Part shown: piece by piece, positions 35,127 to 43,918 of the stretch
How positions within the stretch are numbered: position 1 is the first letter of the stretch
How the letters are laid out: each line of letters begins with the position of its first letter
Assembly: GCA_963830065.1 (NCBI GenBank)
Contig: CAWHLA010000006.1
Span: 434,001-498,000, forward strand
DNA: 64,000 nt
Direction: 5' to 3'
Origin: JACCZR01 sp963830065
Lineage (GTDB): Bacteria; Actinomycetota; Thermoleophilia; Solirubrobacterales; Thermoleophilaceae
Translations under genes and position numbers: made by a program
Notes under the pieces: model-generated
What the model was told of the DNA's origin: nothing
What the model saw: the letters and a program-made list of their open reading frames with translations, nothing else
Database searches by the model: none

Positions 35127-35321
35127 GAAGCCGACATTCTCGGTCTTTGGAGCTCAGCGCCTCAGTACCCGTCGCGCTCGGGCGGTCATAACCCCGCCTG
35201 ACGGCGCCCGCGATGCTCGCCGATGCGCTGCATCGGCTCCGCTCTCGGGCTTGTCAGCCGGGGTTCTGCCGCGCCCGAACATCGACGGTTACTTCGGCGC
35301 TGAGCTCTACGCTCCTCGCCG
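35127..35321. other. Divergent intergenic region, likely promoters
   Basis: About 195 bp between the leftward glycosyltransferase and the rightward secreted-protein operon. On the plus strand TACGCT ends 8 nt before the ATG at 35322, consistent with a leaderless start; TTGTCA near 35247 is too far to be its -35. No convincing ORF, RNA or operator seen. Confidence 0.35.
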
Positions 35322-37091
35322 ATGGCGAGCACCCCTGTCCGCGTCCTGTTCGCCGTCCTGATCCTCGCCACCGCGGGTGCGTTCCTGGCCTCCCAGTACC
35401 TGAAGGGGGAGGAGCCGCTGGTGCTGCGCTTCGAGCGCGAGCCGAAGGCGTTCTCGCCCACCGCGGAGGGTGTGGTGAACCGCGCCCGGGTGGGCTTCGT
35501 GCTGCGCGAGCCGACCAAGGTGAGCTTCTCGGTGATCGACTCCGAGGGCGCCGAGGTGCGCCGGCTGGTCGACTCGCGGCGGCTGCCCGGAGACGAGGAG
35601 CTGTTCTTCAACTGGAACGGGCGTGACGACGACGGCCGTCTCGTCCCCGACGGGGTCTACCGGCTGCGGGTGGTCCGCGAGGGCCAGGGCCGCTCTGTCA
35701 CCTCTGGCCGGCGGGTGCGGGTGGACACCAAGCCGGCGCAGCTGGCCATCACCGCTGCTCGGCCCAACCTCATCCCGGCCGGGTCCGGGCCGGTGCCGGT
35801 ACGCGTCCGGTTCCAGGGGCTGCGCACCGCCGACGCCCGCTTCCGGGTGCTGCGGGTAGGCGCCGGCCGGCCCCGCGAGGTGGCGCGGTTCGAGGCCGAC
35901 GGGCGCCGGCGCGGGACGTGGAACGGCCGGGTGCGCGGCGGGGCGCCCCCGAAGGGCGAGTACGTCTTCGAGGTCTCCGCCCGCGACCGGTCGGGCAACC
36001 TCGGCCGCTCCCGGCTGCGCCCGGCCCGGCCGAGGACCGCGGTGGCGGTCAGGGGCCCGACGCTGGCCGCCCCGCCCGGAGTGGTGTCGGCGGGCTCGCG
36101 CGCGGTGCTGCGCGCGGAGGGCGTGCGGCGCGGGTCGCCGTTCAGCGTGCGCCCGGTAGGCGGCGGCAGGCCGCTGCCGGACGGGCGGGTGCAGACCGGG
36201 ACCCTGCGCCTGCGTATCCCCTCCGGCGCCCGGACGGGGCTGTACGTGGTCCGCGTCAACTCGCGCGGCCGCAGGGCTGCAGCTCCCCTGGCGGTGGCCG
36301 GCCCCCCGGTGGGCGGTGGCTCGAGCGCGAGGCCGCTGGTGGTCCTCCCGGTGGTGGGCTGGCAGGGGTCCAACCCGTTCGACGACCGCTTCGACGGCCA
36401 GCCCGACGATCTGCTCAGCGCGGGGCGCGCTCCCCTGTTCCGCCCCTACGCCGCCGGCTTGCCGCTCGGCGCCCGCAGCCAGGCGGCGCCGCTGCTGGCC
36501 TTCCTCGACGACGCCCGCCTGCCCTACGACCTGACCACCGACCTGTCCCTGGCGCGCAGGCGCGGCCCCTCGATCGGTTCGGCTTCGGCGGTGGCCGTCG
36601 CGGGCGACGTGCGGTGGCACCTCCCTGTGGTCGCACGGCGGCTGCGCCGCTATGTGGACGACGGCGGCCGGGTGGCGCTGTTCGGGGCGGACTCGTTCCG
36701 GCGGCCGGTGCGACTGGAGGGCGACGTCGTGACCGACCCGGGCGCGCGCCGGCCGGTGGACCCCTTCGGCGAGCGCACCGAGCTCTCGCGCACCGGTGAG
36801 GCGCCCATGCGGGTCCAGCGCCATGGGCTGGGGCTGTTTCGCGGCACCGACGAGCTGCTCGGCTCGTTCACCCTGTTCGAGCGCTCGGTGTCGCTGGACG
36901 CGCAGGCTCGCCTGGTGGCGAGCGCCGGTCGCGACTCCGACCCGGCGCTGGTCGGCTACCGGCTGGGCAAGGGAACCGTGGTCCGGCTGGGCTCGCCGGG
37001 GTGGCCGGGCGAGCTGCGCGAGGAGCGCGCCAGCCTGGAGGTGCAGAGGGTCACCCGCAACCTCTGGCGCCTCCTATCCTCCGGCCGATGA
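35322..37091 (+). CDS. Secreted/anchored protein with FlgD-Ig-like domains
   Basis: 589 residues. An N-terminal hydrophobic segment (about 8-27) acts as signal or anchor. A FlgD-type Ig domain follows (about 45-130: KVSFSVIDSEGAEVRRL...FNWNGRDDDGRLVPDGVYRLRV), then a second, diverged copy (about 145-240, RGTWNGRVRGGAPPKGEYVFEV), a further beta domain, and from about 330 a globular region. The last contains PLVVLPVVGWQGSNPFDD, a DDARLPYD and DDGGRVALFGAD segment, resembling the C-terminal fold of N,N-dimethylformamidase-like secreted proteins. Enzymatic role unproven. It overlaps the PQQ-propeller gene (ATGA). Confidence 0.75.
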   Translation: MASTPVRVLFAVLILATAGAFLASQYLKGEEPLVLRFEREPKAFSPTAEGVVNRARVGFVLREPTKVSFSVIDSEGAEVRRLVDSRRLPGDEELFFNWNGRDDDGRLVPDGVYRLRVVREGQGRSVTSGRRVRVDTKPAQLAITAARPNLIPAGSGPVPVRVRFQGLRTADARFRVLRVGAGRPREVARFEADGRRRGTWNGRVRGGAPPKGEYVFEVSARDRSGNLGRSRLRPARPRTAVAVRGPTLAAPPGVVSAGSRAVLRAEGVRRGSPFSVRPVGGGRPLPDGRVQTGTLRLRIPSGARTGLYVVRVNSRGRRAAAPLAVAGPPVGGGSSARPLVVLPVVGWQGSNPFDDRFDGQPDDLLSAGRAPLFRPYAAGLPLGARSQAAPLLAFLDDARLPYDLTTDLSLARRRGPSIGSASAVAVAGDVRWHLPVVARRLRRYVDDGGRVALFGADSFRRPVRLEGDVVTDPGARRPVDPFGERTELSRTGEAPMRVQRHGLGLFRGTDELLGSFTLFERSVSLDAQARLVASAGRDSDPALVGYRLGKGTVVRLGSPGWPGELREERASLEVQRVTRNLWRLLSSGR

Positions 37092-38386
37092 GGCGCGAGG
37101 CAGCCATCATCGCGGGCGCGGTGATGCTGGTGATCGTCGTGGCGGTCGCGGGCTACGTGTTCCTCAAGGACGACCGAGGTACCGAGAAGCGCGGCTCGGC
37201 CAAGCAGGAGTTCGACACCACCCAGGAGCCCGAGGCGCCGCGCAAGCCGAAGGCGACCATCCCCTGGCCGACCTACGCGTTCGACAACCAGCGCACCCAC
37301 CTCGCCACCGGCTTCAAGCACCGCCCGCCCTACCGCAAGGTGTGGCGACTGGACGGCAAGGACACGCTGGAGTTCCCGCCCAGCGTGGGGTACGGGCGCG
37401 TGTTCCTCGCCCAGCAGAAGGGCCTGTTCTTCGCCATCGACGGCAAGACCGGCAAGGTCCGCTGGAAGCGCAACTTCAAGCGATGCGCGGCCTCCTCGCC
37501 CGCGGTCGGGCGAAGGACCGTCTACCAGGCCTACATGGACTTCACCGACTGCCCGCAGGGCAGGAGCGGGGCGTCGGGGTTCGTCATCGCGATGAACTTC
37601 AAGACCGGCAAGCGGCGCTGGATCTACCGCTCGGGGCCGGTCGAGTCATCGCCCCTGCTGGTCAAGCGGACCCTCTACTTCGGCTCCTGGGACCGAAAGG
37701 TGCACGCCGTCAACGCCCGCACCGGCCGCCGGCGCTGGACCTTCACGGGAGACGAGGAGATCAACACGTCGGCCGCCTACTCCAAGGGCACGGTCTTCAT
37801 CGCCTCCGACGCGGGGACCGTATACGCGCTGGACGCGCGGACCGGCCGCAAGAAGTGGTCGGCCAAGCCCAGCAGCGAGTTCTTCTACGCGACGCCGACG
37901 GTCGCCTACGGGCGGGTGTTCATCGGCAACACCGACGGCACGATGTATGCCTACGGTGCGCGCAGCGGCCGGCTGCTGTGGGCCAAGCCGCTGGGGTCCT
38001 ACATCTACGCCGCCGCGGGGGTGGCCAAGAAGCGCGTCTTCACCGGCACCTACGACGGGTTCGTCTACTCACTGAACGCCGGCACCGGGGATGTCGTCTG
38101 GAGGAAGCCCGCCCCCGCCGCCGTGCACGGCTCGCCGACGATCATGAACGGGCTCGCCTACTTCTCCACCTGCTCCACCTGCGGCTCGGAGGCCTCACGC
38201 GCGGTGAAGGGCGGCCCCGACAGCACGGTGGCCTACAGCACGCGCACCGGCCGCGTGCGCTGGCAGCTCAACCAGGGGAAGTACGCGAGCCCGGTGGTGG
38301 CCGACTCGAAGCGGGTGTACCTGACGGGCCGCTCGTATCTGTACGCGCTGACAGAGCAATCAAGCAAGCAACGGCGGCGCCGGTAG
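37088..38386 (+). CDS. Membrane-anchored PQQ-like beta-propeller protein
   Basis: 432 residues. An N-terminal transmembrane helix (about 5-25) and a Lys/Glu-rich linker precede at least six blades with the PQQ-enzyme-repeat pattern (FAIDGKTGKVRWKRN, AVNARTGRRRWTF, YALDARTGRKKWSAK, YAYGARSGRLLWAK, YSLNAGTGDVVWRK, AYSTRTGRVRWQL). A CSTCGS pair near 355 may form a disulfide. No dehydrogenase catalytic residues; likely a binding or scaffold protein such as the BamB type, working with the FlgD-Ig protein encoded before it. The last 119 nt overlap the convergent membrane glycosyltransferase gene. Confidence 0.85.
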   Translation: MRREAAIIAGAVMLVIVVAVAGYVFLKDDRGTEKRGSAKQEFDTTQEPEAPRKPKATIPWPTYAFDNQRTHLATGFKHRPPYRKVWRLDGKDTLEFPPSVGYGRVFLAQQKGLFFAIDGKTGKVRWKRNFKRCAASSPAVGRRTVYQAYMDFTDCPQGRSGASGFVIAMNFKTGKRRWIYRSGPVESSPLLVKRTLYFGSWDRKVHAVNARTGRRRWTFTGDEEINTSAAYSKGTVFIASDAGTVYALDARTGRKKWSAKPSSEFFYATPTVAYGRVFIGNTDGTMYAYGARSGRLLWAKPLGSYIYAAAGVAKKRVFTGTYDGFVYSLNAGTGDVVWRKPAPAAVHGSPTIMNGLAYFSTCSTCGSEASRAVKGGPDSTVAYSTRTGRVRWQLNQGKYASPVVADSKRVYLTGRSYLYALTEQSSKQRRRR

Positions 38387-39635
38387 CGGGCCAGACGAGG
38401 TAGTAGTTGTTGAAGGTGCGTCCCACGAAGAGGAGCACCAGGATCGAGATCGCGAATCCAGCCGCCCCCATCCAGGCCTCGGCCTCGGCGGCGCGCCGCT
38501 GCTGCAGCAACAGCCACACCGTCAGCGGCAGCCACAGCAACAGGGCGAACAGCACGAACGGGTACGAGCCCTCGCGGTCCTCGAGGATCCCCGCGCGGAT
38601 CAGGATCGCCGACAGGCCGTAGCCCACGATCTTGTACGTGCCCGCGCCGTACTTGACGGTGTCGTCGACGAACGCGCCGGGGTCGGCGATGAGGAAGGGG
38701 AGCGAGCACACGGCGAGGATGCCCGCGAACCACGCGCCCGCGCCCAGCCACCGCTCGCGGGGGACCATCAGCGCCAGGAACGGGACCGCCACCACGGCGA
38801 ACTGCTTGAGCAGCACCGCTGCGGCCAGGGCGGCGGCCGCGGAGCGGAAGTGGCCGCGGGTCACCAGCGCGAAGGCCAGCACCACGCCGAGGATGCTGGG
38901 GGCGTCGTTCTGCCCGAACCACGACGATCTGACCGCGATCGGGTTGGCCACCAGCAGGACCCCGATCACGATCCGCCACGACAGCGGCGCCTTGATCAGC
39001 ATGGCCGCGCCGAACAAGCCGAGGGTGCACAGCAGCACGAACATCCGGTAGTCGTCGAACGGCTCGGGCAGGACCCGCCACACCGCCGCCGATATCGCCG
39101 CCCCCGGGAAGTAGGCGAAGTGGTCCAGCGCCACCTCCTCGCGGCGGATGCGGGGGGAGATGGTTCCGTCGCGCGTGTAGAAGCGGTCCAGTCCCTCGGC
39201 GCGGTAGTCGTGGCCGTAGGGGTTCTTCCCGTCGAGCACGAGGTCGCCGGCGATGTCGATCTGGAACGTCGAGTCGTTGGTGTGGAACCACGGCTCGGTG
39301 GACTGGCGCAGGCCGAGCTGGAGCAGCGTGGACGGCAGCAGGAGCATCAGCGCGACGCCCAGCGCCAGCGCGATGCCCGTCCAGGCGGGGAACGTCCGCT
39401 TGCGCAGCGCCACCACGGCCACGGCCCCGACGCCCAGCGCGGCCAGGAACGCGGCAGCCCGCGCGATGCCCACGTCCCACTCCTCTCCGGCCGCTCGCAC
39501 CAGCGGAGCGAGGATCCCCTGCGGGTCCACCGAGGGCGGGCGGAAGGGCCAGGGGTCCGAGCCGAGCTCGGGCAGCGTGATCGCGATCAGGCCCAGCAGC
39601 ACCGCGCACAGCGCGAGCAGGGCGCGCTGGCTCAC
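38268..39635 (-). CDS. Polytopic GT87/DUF2029-like glycosyltransferase
   Basis: 455 residues with about ten to twelve membrane helices. A GT-C-like first loop carries acidic residues (TFQIDIAGDLVLDGKNPYGHDY), followed by SWFGQNDAPSILGVVLAFAL and LLKQFAVVAVPFLALMVP. These are typical of polyprenol-phosphate-mannose-dependent transferases of the GT87 group. Acts on the outer face of the membrane. The final about 25 residues are a Ser/Pro/Gly tail encoded antisense to the PQQ-propeller gene. GTGA overlap with the upstream O-antigen-ligase-like gene. Confidence 0.82.
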   Translation of the reverse strand: MSQRALLALCAVLLGLIAITLPELGSDPWPFRPPSVDPQGILAPLVRAAGEEWDVGIARAAAFLAALGVGAVAVVALRKRTFPAWTGIALALGVALMLLLPSTLLQLGLRQSTEPWFHTNDSTFQIDIAGDLVLDGKNPYGHDYRAEGLDRFYTRDGTISPRIRREEVALDHFAYFPGAAISAAVWRVLPEPFDDYRMFVLLCTLGLFGAAMLIKAPLSWRIVIGVLLVANPIAVRSSWFGQNDAPSILGVVLAFALVTRGHFRSAAAALAAAVLLKQFAVVAVPFLALMVPRERWLGAGAWFAGILAVCSLPFLIADPGAFVDDTVKYGAGTYKIVGYGLSAILIRAGILEDREGSYPFVLFALLLWLPLTVWLLLQQRRAAEAEAWMGAAGFAISILVLLFVGRTFNNYYLVWPATGAAVACLIALSARTDTSGPSGTPASSRPPPGSRTSPG

Positions 39636-41125
39636 GCCGGGGCCGCGGCCCTGCGCCGCCGCTCTCGCTCCGCGGCGCGGTCGGCGGGGGTCGCCTGGCG
39701 CTGGGCCACGTGGGCGCAGGCCAGCCCGAGCACGAGCCAGGTCAGCGGATCCTCGAGGAAGCCGGGATAGAAGAGCGAGTGCACGAACAGCACCAGGAAC
39801 GAGGCCCCCAGGGCAAGCCCGAAGGCGCGGTCACGCCGGGTGACCGACCGGATCGTTCGTGCGCCGCCCACGAGCAGGGCGAGGTAGGCCAGCACGCCGG
39901 CGATGCCCAGCTCGGCGGCGACGGTGAGCGGAGTGGTGTGCGAGACGAAGTCGGCGGTGGGCTTGCTGCTGTCGGCGGCCTCGCGGCTGGCCTTGGGCTG
40001 ACCGCCCACGCCCACTCCCAGCACGGGGTCCTCGCCGATGACCTTCACGGTCTGCGACACGCGGTCGGAGCGGTCGCTGGTCTCGCGGCGCAGGTCGTCC
40101 GAGACCGCCGCCGCGATCACCAGCGCCACGCCGGCCACCGCGAACACCCCGGTGGCGATGGCGGTCGCTCGCTTGAGCCTGGGCCCGCCGGTGACGGCAG
40201 CGAGGGCCAGCGTGACCACCACCAGCGCGACCATGCTCGACTGCGAGTAGGAGAACAGCAGCCCGCTCCACAGGACTACCACGAGGACGATCCCCCAGCG
40301 CAGGCTGATCTTCGCCAGCGCGAGCGCCACCAGCACGATGCCCAGGCCGAGCACCACGTGGCGGCCGTACAGGCTGGGGTCGACGAACAGCGAGGTCACC
40401 CGGAAGAAGTCGCCGTTGGCGTTGGCCGTCTGCACGTTCGGGGCGAAGAAGAAGAGCTGCTGGGTCACCGCCTGGTAGAGGCCGACGACGGCGAACAAGG
40501 TCGCCAGCGCGACCGCCAGCTGGCCCAGCTGTCGCGGCAGCGAGGCGGGCATCGGCGACCGGCCCACCACCGCCAGCAGGGCGCCGAACGGCAGCAGGAA
40601 GAAGCCGAGCAGGTCCTCCCCGGGCGGTGTCTCGTCGGCCCACAGCAGGGACAGGCAGCACACCGCCAGGAACGCGGCTGCCGGGTAGGCCACCGCCCGC
40701 GGCAGCACGCGGGCGCGCTCGTCTCGGACGAGGCGCCAGACCAGCGCGAGGATCGCCGCGGCCAGCACGAAGTACAGGGGCAGCAGCCGGCCCAGCTGGC
40801 CGCCCTCGGCGATCGAGATCGGAAAGCCCCCGCCACCGGGATCGAACGACAGCGGCAGGCGGAAGGGGGCGGCAGCCAGCACCGCCAGCGGCGCCCAGGC
40901 CGGCCGCCGCACGAGCACCGCGGCGGCGGCGCCGAGGGCGATCACGCCCACTGCACCCCCGGCCAGGGCGGTGGCCGAGCTCAGGGAGTCGAGGCTGCCT
41001 CCGTCGAGCACCAGGGTGGCCTCGGCCACCGCGAGCAGCGCCAGGCCGCCGAGCAGCACGATGCGCTCGCGGGCGAGCAGGACGCCGGCCGCACCGAGCG
41101 CGCCGGCCAGGGCGGCGACCACCAT
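39632..41125 (-). CDS. O-antigen ligase/polymerase-like membrane protein
   Basis: 497 residues with about twelve membrane helices. The Wzy_C-type domain includes LFVDPSLYGRHVVLGLGIVLVALAL and SGLLFSYSQSSMVALVVVTLAL. A large outer loop (about 345-400) has RVSQTVKVIGEDPVLGVGVGG and FVSHTTPLTVAAELGIAGVLAYL, the conserved His-containing HN/HT motif of O-antigen ligases (WaaL/Wzy). It polymerises or ligates surface glycan units. ATG 41125 with TAAGGT 6 nt upstream suggests a leaderless mRNA. Confidence 0.88.
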   Translation of the reverse strand: MVVAALAGALGAAGVLLARERIVLLGGLALLAVAEATLVLDGGSLDSLSSATALAGGAVGVIALGAAAAVLVRRPAWAPLAVLAAAPFRLPLSFDPGGGGFPISIAEGGQLGRLLPLYFVLAAAILALVWRLVRDERARVLPRAVAYPAAAFLAVCCLSLLWADETPPGEDLLGFFLLPFGALLAVVGRSPMPASLPRQLGQLAVALATLFAVVGLYQAVTQQLFFFAPNVQTANANGDFFRVTSLFVDPSLYGRHVVLGLGIVLVALALAKISLRWGIVLVVVLWSGLLFSYSQSSMVALVVVTLALAAVTGGPRLKRATAIATGVFAVAGVALVIAAAVSDDLRRETSDRSDRVSQTVKVIGEDPVLGVGVGGQPKASREAADSSKPTADFVSHTTPLTVAAELGIAGVLAYLALLVGGARTIRSVTRRDRAFGLALGASFLVLFVHSLFYPGFLEDPLTWLVLGLACAHVAQRQATPADRAAERERRRRAAAPA

Positions 41126-41131
41126 GGCGCC

Positions 41132-41137
41132 ACCTTA
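41132..41137 (-). promoter_or_regulatory. -10 element TAAGGT of the O-antigen-ligase-like gene
   Basis: On the minus strand TAAGGT is followed by GGCGCC and then the ATG at 41125, leaving no room for a ribosome binding site. This matches the leaderless pattern seen at several other genes of the window. Confidence 0.45.
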
Positions 41138-41205
41138 CCCAGCGCCCGCGACGCTCCAGCGGCGCGCGCCCAGGGCGCGGGGAGCTCACTTCCCCCGGAA
41201 ACTCC

Positions 41206-42099
41206 TCAGGCGGCTGAGGACTTCTCAGGAGGGGAGGCCGCGTTGCGCGCCTCGGCGGCCTCGCGGACGCCATCGCCGTGCCCGGCCACCAGCTCGTGGC
41301 GCGCGTGGCGCAGCATCCGCCCGCTGCGGCCCAGGACCGCACGCTCCAGGTAGGCGACCACCCACAGCGCCCGCGTGAGCAGGCGCTCGGCGGTCGAGTG
41401 GTGCTTGCGCATGTAGAGGTCGCGGTTGCGGTGGAACTCGGCCAGCCGGCGTGCCTCCGCCGCCCGGTCGTTCGACAGCTGGTTGTGGTGGGTGGCCACG
41501 GCGGCGGGCTCCAACAGGATCCGCCAGCCGGCGTCGCGCAGCCGCCTGCAGAAGTCGGTCTCGTCGGAGTAGACGAAGAAGTCGGGGTCCAGGTAGCCCA
41601 CCTGCTCGGCCGCGCTGCGGCGCACCAGCAGGGCACTCGACTGACACCAGCCCACCTCGCGCCTCCGCGTACCGCCGCTCTGGGTCACCAGCAGCTTCTG
41701 GGTCCCGGTGGCGACCGCCAGCGCCGGGCCCACGCCCGGCAGGCGCCAGGCGCACGGCACCGGCTGCCCCTCGCTGGACACCAGCTGGGCGCCCACCGCA
41801 GCCGCCCCGGGGTCCTCGTCCAGCGCACGCAAGAGCGCGGCGGCCGCGCCCGGGTGCAGCTCGGCGTCCTCGTTGAGCAGCAGCGCGTACTCGCCCTGGG
41901 CCTCGCGCAGCAGCCTCGAGTCGTTGGCGGCCTTGCCCTCGCGGCGGTCGAGCCTGATGGTGGCCGAGTCGCCCGAGCCATCGTCCGACGCGTTGTCGAG
42001 CACCAGCACCTCGCCCTCGGGGCCGGCGTGGACGGCCTCCAGGCAGGCCGGGAGGTACTCCGCACCGTTGGTATTGACGATGCAGTAGGAGAGCTTCAC
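41206..42099 (-). CDS. Family 2 glycosyltransferase (rhamnosyltransferase-like)
   Basis: 297 residues. GT-A fold: SYCIVNTNGAEYLPACLEAV at the start, VLVLDNASDDGSG, LNEDAEL as the DXD-like motif (NED), GWCQSSALLVRRSAAEQVGYLDPDFFVYSDETDFCRRLRDAGW with the ED-like catalytic pair, and HHN. Such proteins add rhamnose or related sugars to lipid-linked glycans. The C-terminus has a basic amphipathic stretch (ERLLTRALWVVAYLERAVLGRSGRMLRHARHE) that may attach to the membrane. ATGA overlap with the upstream glycosyltransferase. Confidence 0.9.
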   Translation of the reverse strand: MKLSYCIVNTNGAEYLPACLEAVHAGPEGEVLVLDNASDDGSGDSATIRLDRREGKAANDSRLLREAQGEYALLLNEDAELHPGAAAALLRALDEDPGAAAVGAQLVSSEGQPVPCAWRLPGVGPALAVATGTQKLLVTQSGGTRRREVGWCQSSALLVRRSAAEQVGYLDPDFFVYSDETDFCRRLRDAGWRILLEPAAVATHHNQLSNDRAAEARRLAEFHRNRDLYMRKHHSTAERLLTRALWVVAYLERAVLGRSGRMLRHARHELVAGHGDGVREAAEARNAASPPEKSSAA

Positions 42100-43271
42100 G
42101 CCGACGAGGCCACGCGCTCGAGCACCTCGAGCAGGCGACCGGCGAGCAGGTCGCGGTCGAACTCCCGCTCGGCGAGCGCCCGCGCGTTGCGGCCCATCTC
42201 CTCGGTGCGGCCTTGCAGAGACCTCACCTGGGCGGCAAGGTCGGCCGGGTCGCCGGGCCGGGCGAACACGCCCGCGTCGTTGTCCTCGACCAGTGAGCGC
42301 ATCCAGCCGTCGCAGTTCACCACCGCGGGCCGGCCTGCCGCGAAGGTGTCGAACAGCTTGTTCGGGGAGCAGGTGGCCAGGATCGGCACGTCCTTGTAGA
42401 TGGTCATGCAGGCGTCGGAGGCCGCGGCCAGCCGGGCCACCGAGGTCTTGTCGGGGATCGGCTCGGAGAAGACGACGTTCTCCACCCCCCGCGCTCGCTC
42501 CATCAACGCCTCCCGGCGCTTGCCGTCACCGTGAAGCACGAAGGTCACCTCCGGCGCGTGCGGGGCCGCGTCCAGCACCTGGGTGAGATCGTTGGCCTCG
42601 CCCATCGTCCCGAAGTACGAGCAGACGAAGCCGTCGCCCAGGCCCAGGCGCTCGCGCATGTCCGAGCCGTCCAGCTGGGGGTCGAACATGTCGAGATCGG
42701 AGGCGTTGGGGATCATCGACACGCGCTCGGGCGGCACACCGGCCGCGATCACCCCGTCGCGCATCCCGGGCGAGAGCGCGTTCACGTGGGCCGAGCCGCG
42801 GTAGACCGTGTGCTCCAGCAGCCGCGCGACGCGCTGCAGGACGGGGTTTGGCAGGGCGCCCATCTGGATCGGCGCCTCGGGCCACAGGTCGCGCACCTCG
42901 AACACCAGCGGGGTCCGGAAGCGCTTGGAGGCGGCCAAGGCGGGCAGAGCCATCGTCAGCGGCGGCGAGGTGGCGTAGACCACGTCGGGGCGGGGGAGCC
43001 CGAGAACCGTCCGAGTGGCGGCTGCCGCGAAGCGCGCGAAGTCCATCCCGCGACGCCCGTAGCCGAGCTTGGTCGCCCGCACGTAGTCGCCGAACCCGGC
43101 CGGCACCGAGACGACCTCGATCCCGTCCTCCGTGCGACGGCCGCCGTCCCCGGCCGTCACCATCGTGACCTGGTGGCCCTGCTGCACGAATCGCCGCGCG
43201 AACTCATAGGAGCGGGTCCCGCCGATGCCCGTGCGGGTCATGAAGAACTGGTGCAGGTACAGAATGCGCAC
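42096..43271 (-). CDS. WcaI-like family 4 glycosyltransferase
   Basis: 391 residues, GTG start. N-domain HQFFMTRTGIGGTRSYEFARRF, VYATSPPLTMALPA and EVRDLWPEAPIQMG are diagnostic of the WcaI/WbuB-type group. C-domain: SYFGTMGEANDLTQVLDAA and the donor-binding CSPNKLFDTFAAGRPAVVNCDGW. Probably transfers a fucose/N-acetyl-fucosamine-type sugar in glycan assembly; the exact sugar is not predictable. Divergent from the sugar-1-phosphate transferase with 11 bp between start codons. Confidence 0.9.
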   Translation of the reverse strand: MRILYLHQFFMTRTGIGGTRSYEFARRFVQQGHQVTMVTAGDGGRRTEDGIEVVSVPAGFGDYVRATKLGYGRRGMDFARFAAAATRTVLGLPRPDVVYATSPPLTMALPALAASKRFRTPLVFEVRDLWPEAPIQMGALPNPVLQRVARLLEHTVYRGSAHVNALSPGMRDGVIAAGVPPERVSMIPNASDLDMFDPQLDGSDMRERLGLGDGFVCSYFGTMGEANDLTQVLDAAPHAPEVTFVLHGDGKRREALMERARGVENVVFSEPIPDKTSVARLAAASDACMTIYKDVPILATCSPNKLFDTFAAGRPAVVNCDGWMRSLVEDNDAGVFARPGDPADLAAQVRSLQGRTEEMGRNARALAEREFDRDLLAGRLLEVLERVASSA

Positions 43272-43282
43272 GGCCAGAGGGT

Positions 43283-43918
43283 ATGAACCGAGCCATAGAC
43301 ATCCTCATCGCCGCTGCCGCCCTGGTGGTGCTGTCGCCCGTGATCGCGCTGGCGGCGGCGGCCATCAAGCTCGAGACCCGCGGCACGGCCTTCTTCCGCC
43401 AGCGGCGCGTCGGCCGCCACGGCGAGCCGTTCGAGCTCTGGAAGCTGCGCACGATGGTCACCGGCGCTGAGGGCATGGGGGCGGGCATCTACGTCACCCA
43501 GGGCGACGCGCGGATTACCCGCATCGGCGCGCTGCTGCGCCGATTCTCGCTGGACGAGCTGCCGAACCTGTTCAACGTGCTCACCGGCGACCTGGCCATC
43601 GTCGGGCCGCGCCCGACCGTGCAGGAGCAGGTCGACGGCTACACCCAGCGCCAGCGGCGGCGGCTCGAGGTACGGCCCGGGATCACCGGCTGGGCCCAGG
43701 TCAACGGGCGCACCTCGCTGCCCTGGCCCGAGCGGATCGAGCTCGACGTCTGGTACGTGGACCACCGCTCGACCCGGCTCGACCTGCAGATCCTGGCGCG
43801 GACGGCGCGGATGCTGATCAGCGGCCACGGGCTCTACAGCGAGGACCCCCGCCAGGGCTGGGGGACCACCGAGGAGCCGGCACCCGGCGCGAAGGACCCC
43901 GGCGCCCGTGCGCCCTGA
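43283..43918 (+). CDS. Undecaprenyl-phosphate sugar-1-phosphate transferase (monotopic, PglC/WcaJ-C type)
   Basis: 211 residues. N-terminal hydrophobic reentrant helix (about 6-30), cytoplasmic core with FRQRRVGRHGEPFELWKLRTM, the catalytic Asp-Glu in FSLDELPNLFNVLTGDLAIVGPRP, and RPGITGWAQVNGR. It lacks the long N-terminal polytopic domain of WbaP. It places the first sugar phosphate on undecaprenyl phosphate and so initiates synthesis of the glycan repeat. Its end overlaps rlmA by 11 nt. Confidence 0.93.
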   Translation: MNRAIDILIAAAALVVLSPVIALAAAAIKLETRGTAFFRQRRVGRHGEPFELWKLRTMVTGAEGMGAGIYVTQGDARITRIGALLRRFSLDELPNLFNVLTGDLAIVGPRPTVQEQVDGYTQRQRRRLEVRPGITGWAQVNGRTSLPWPERIELDVWYVDHRSTRLDLQILARTARMLISGHGLYSEDPRQGWGTTEEPAPGAKDPGARAP

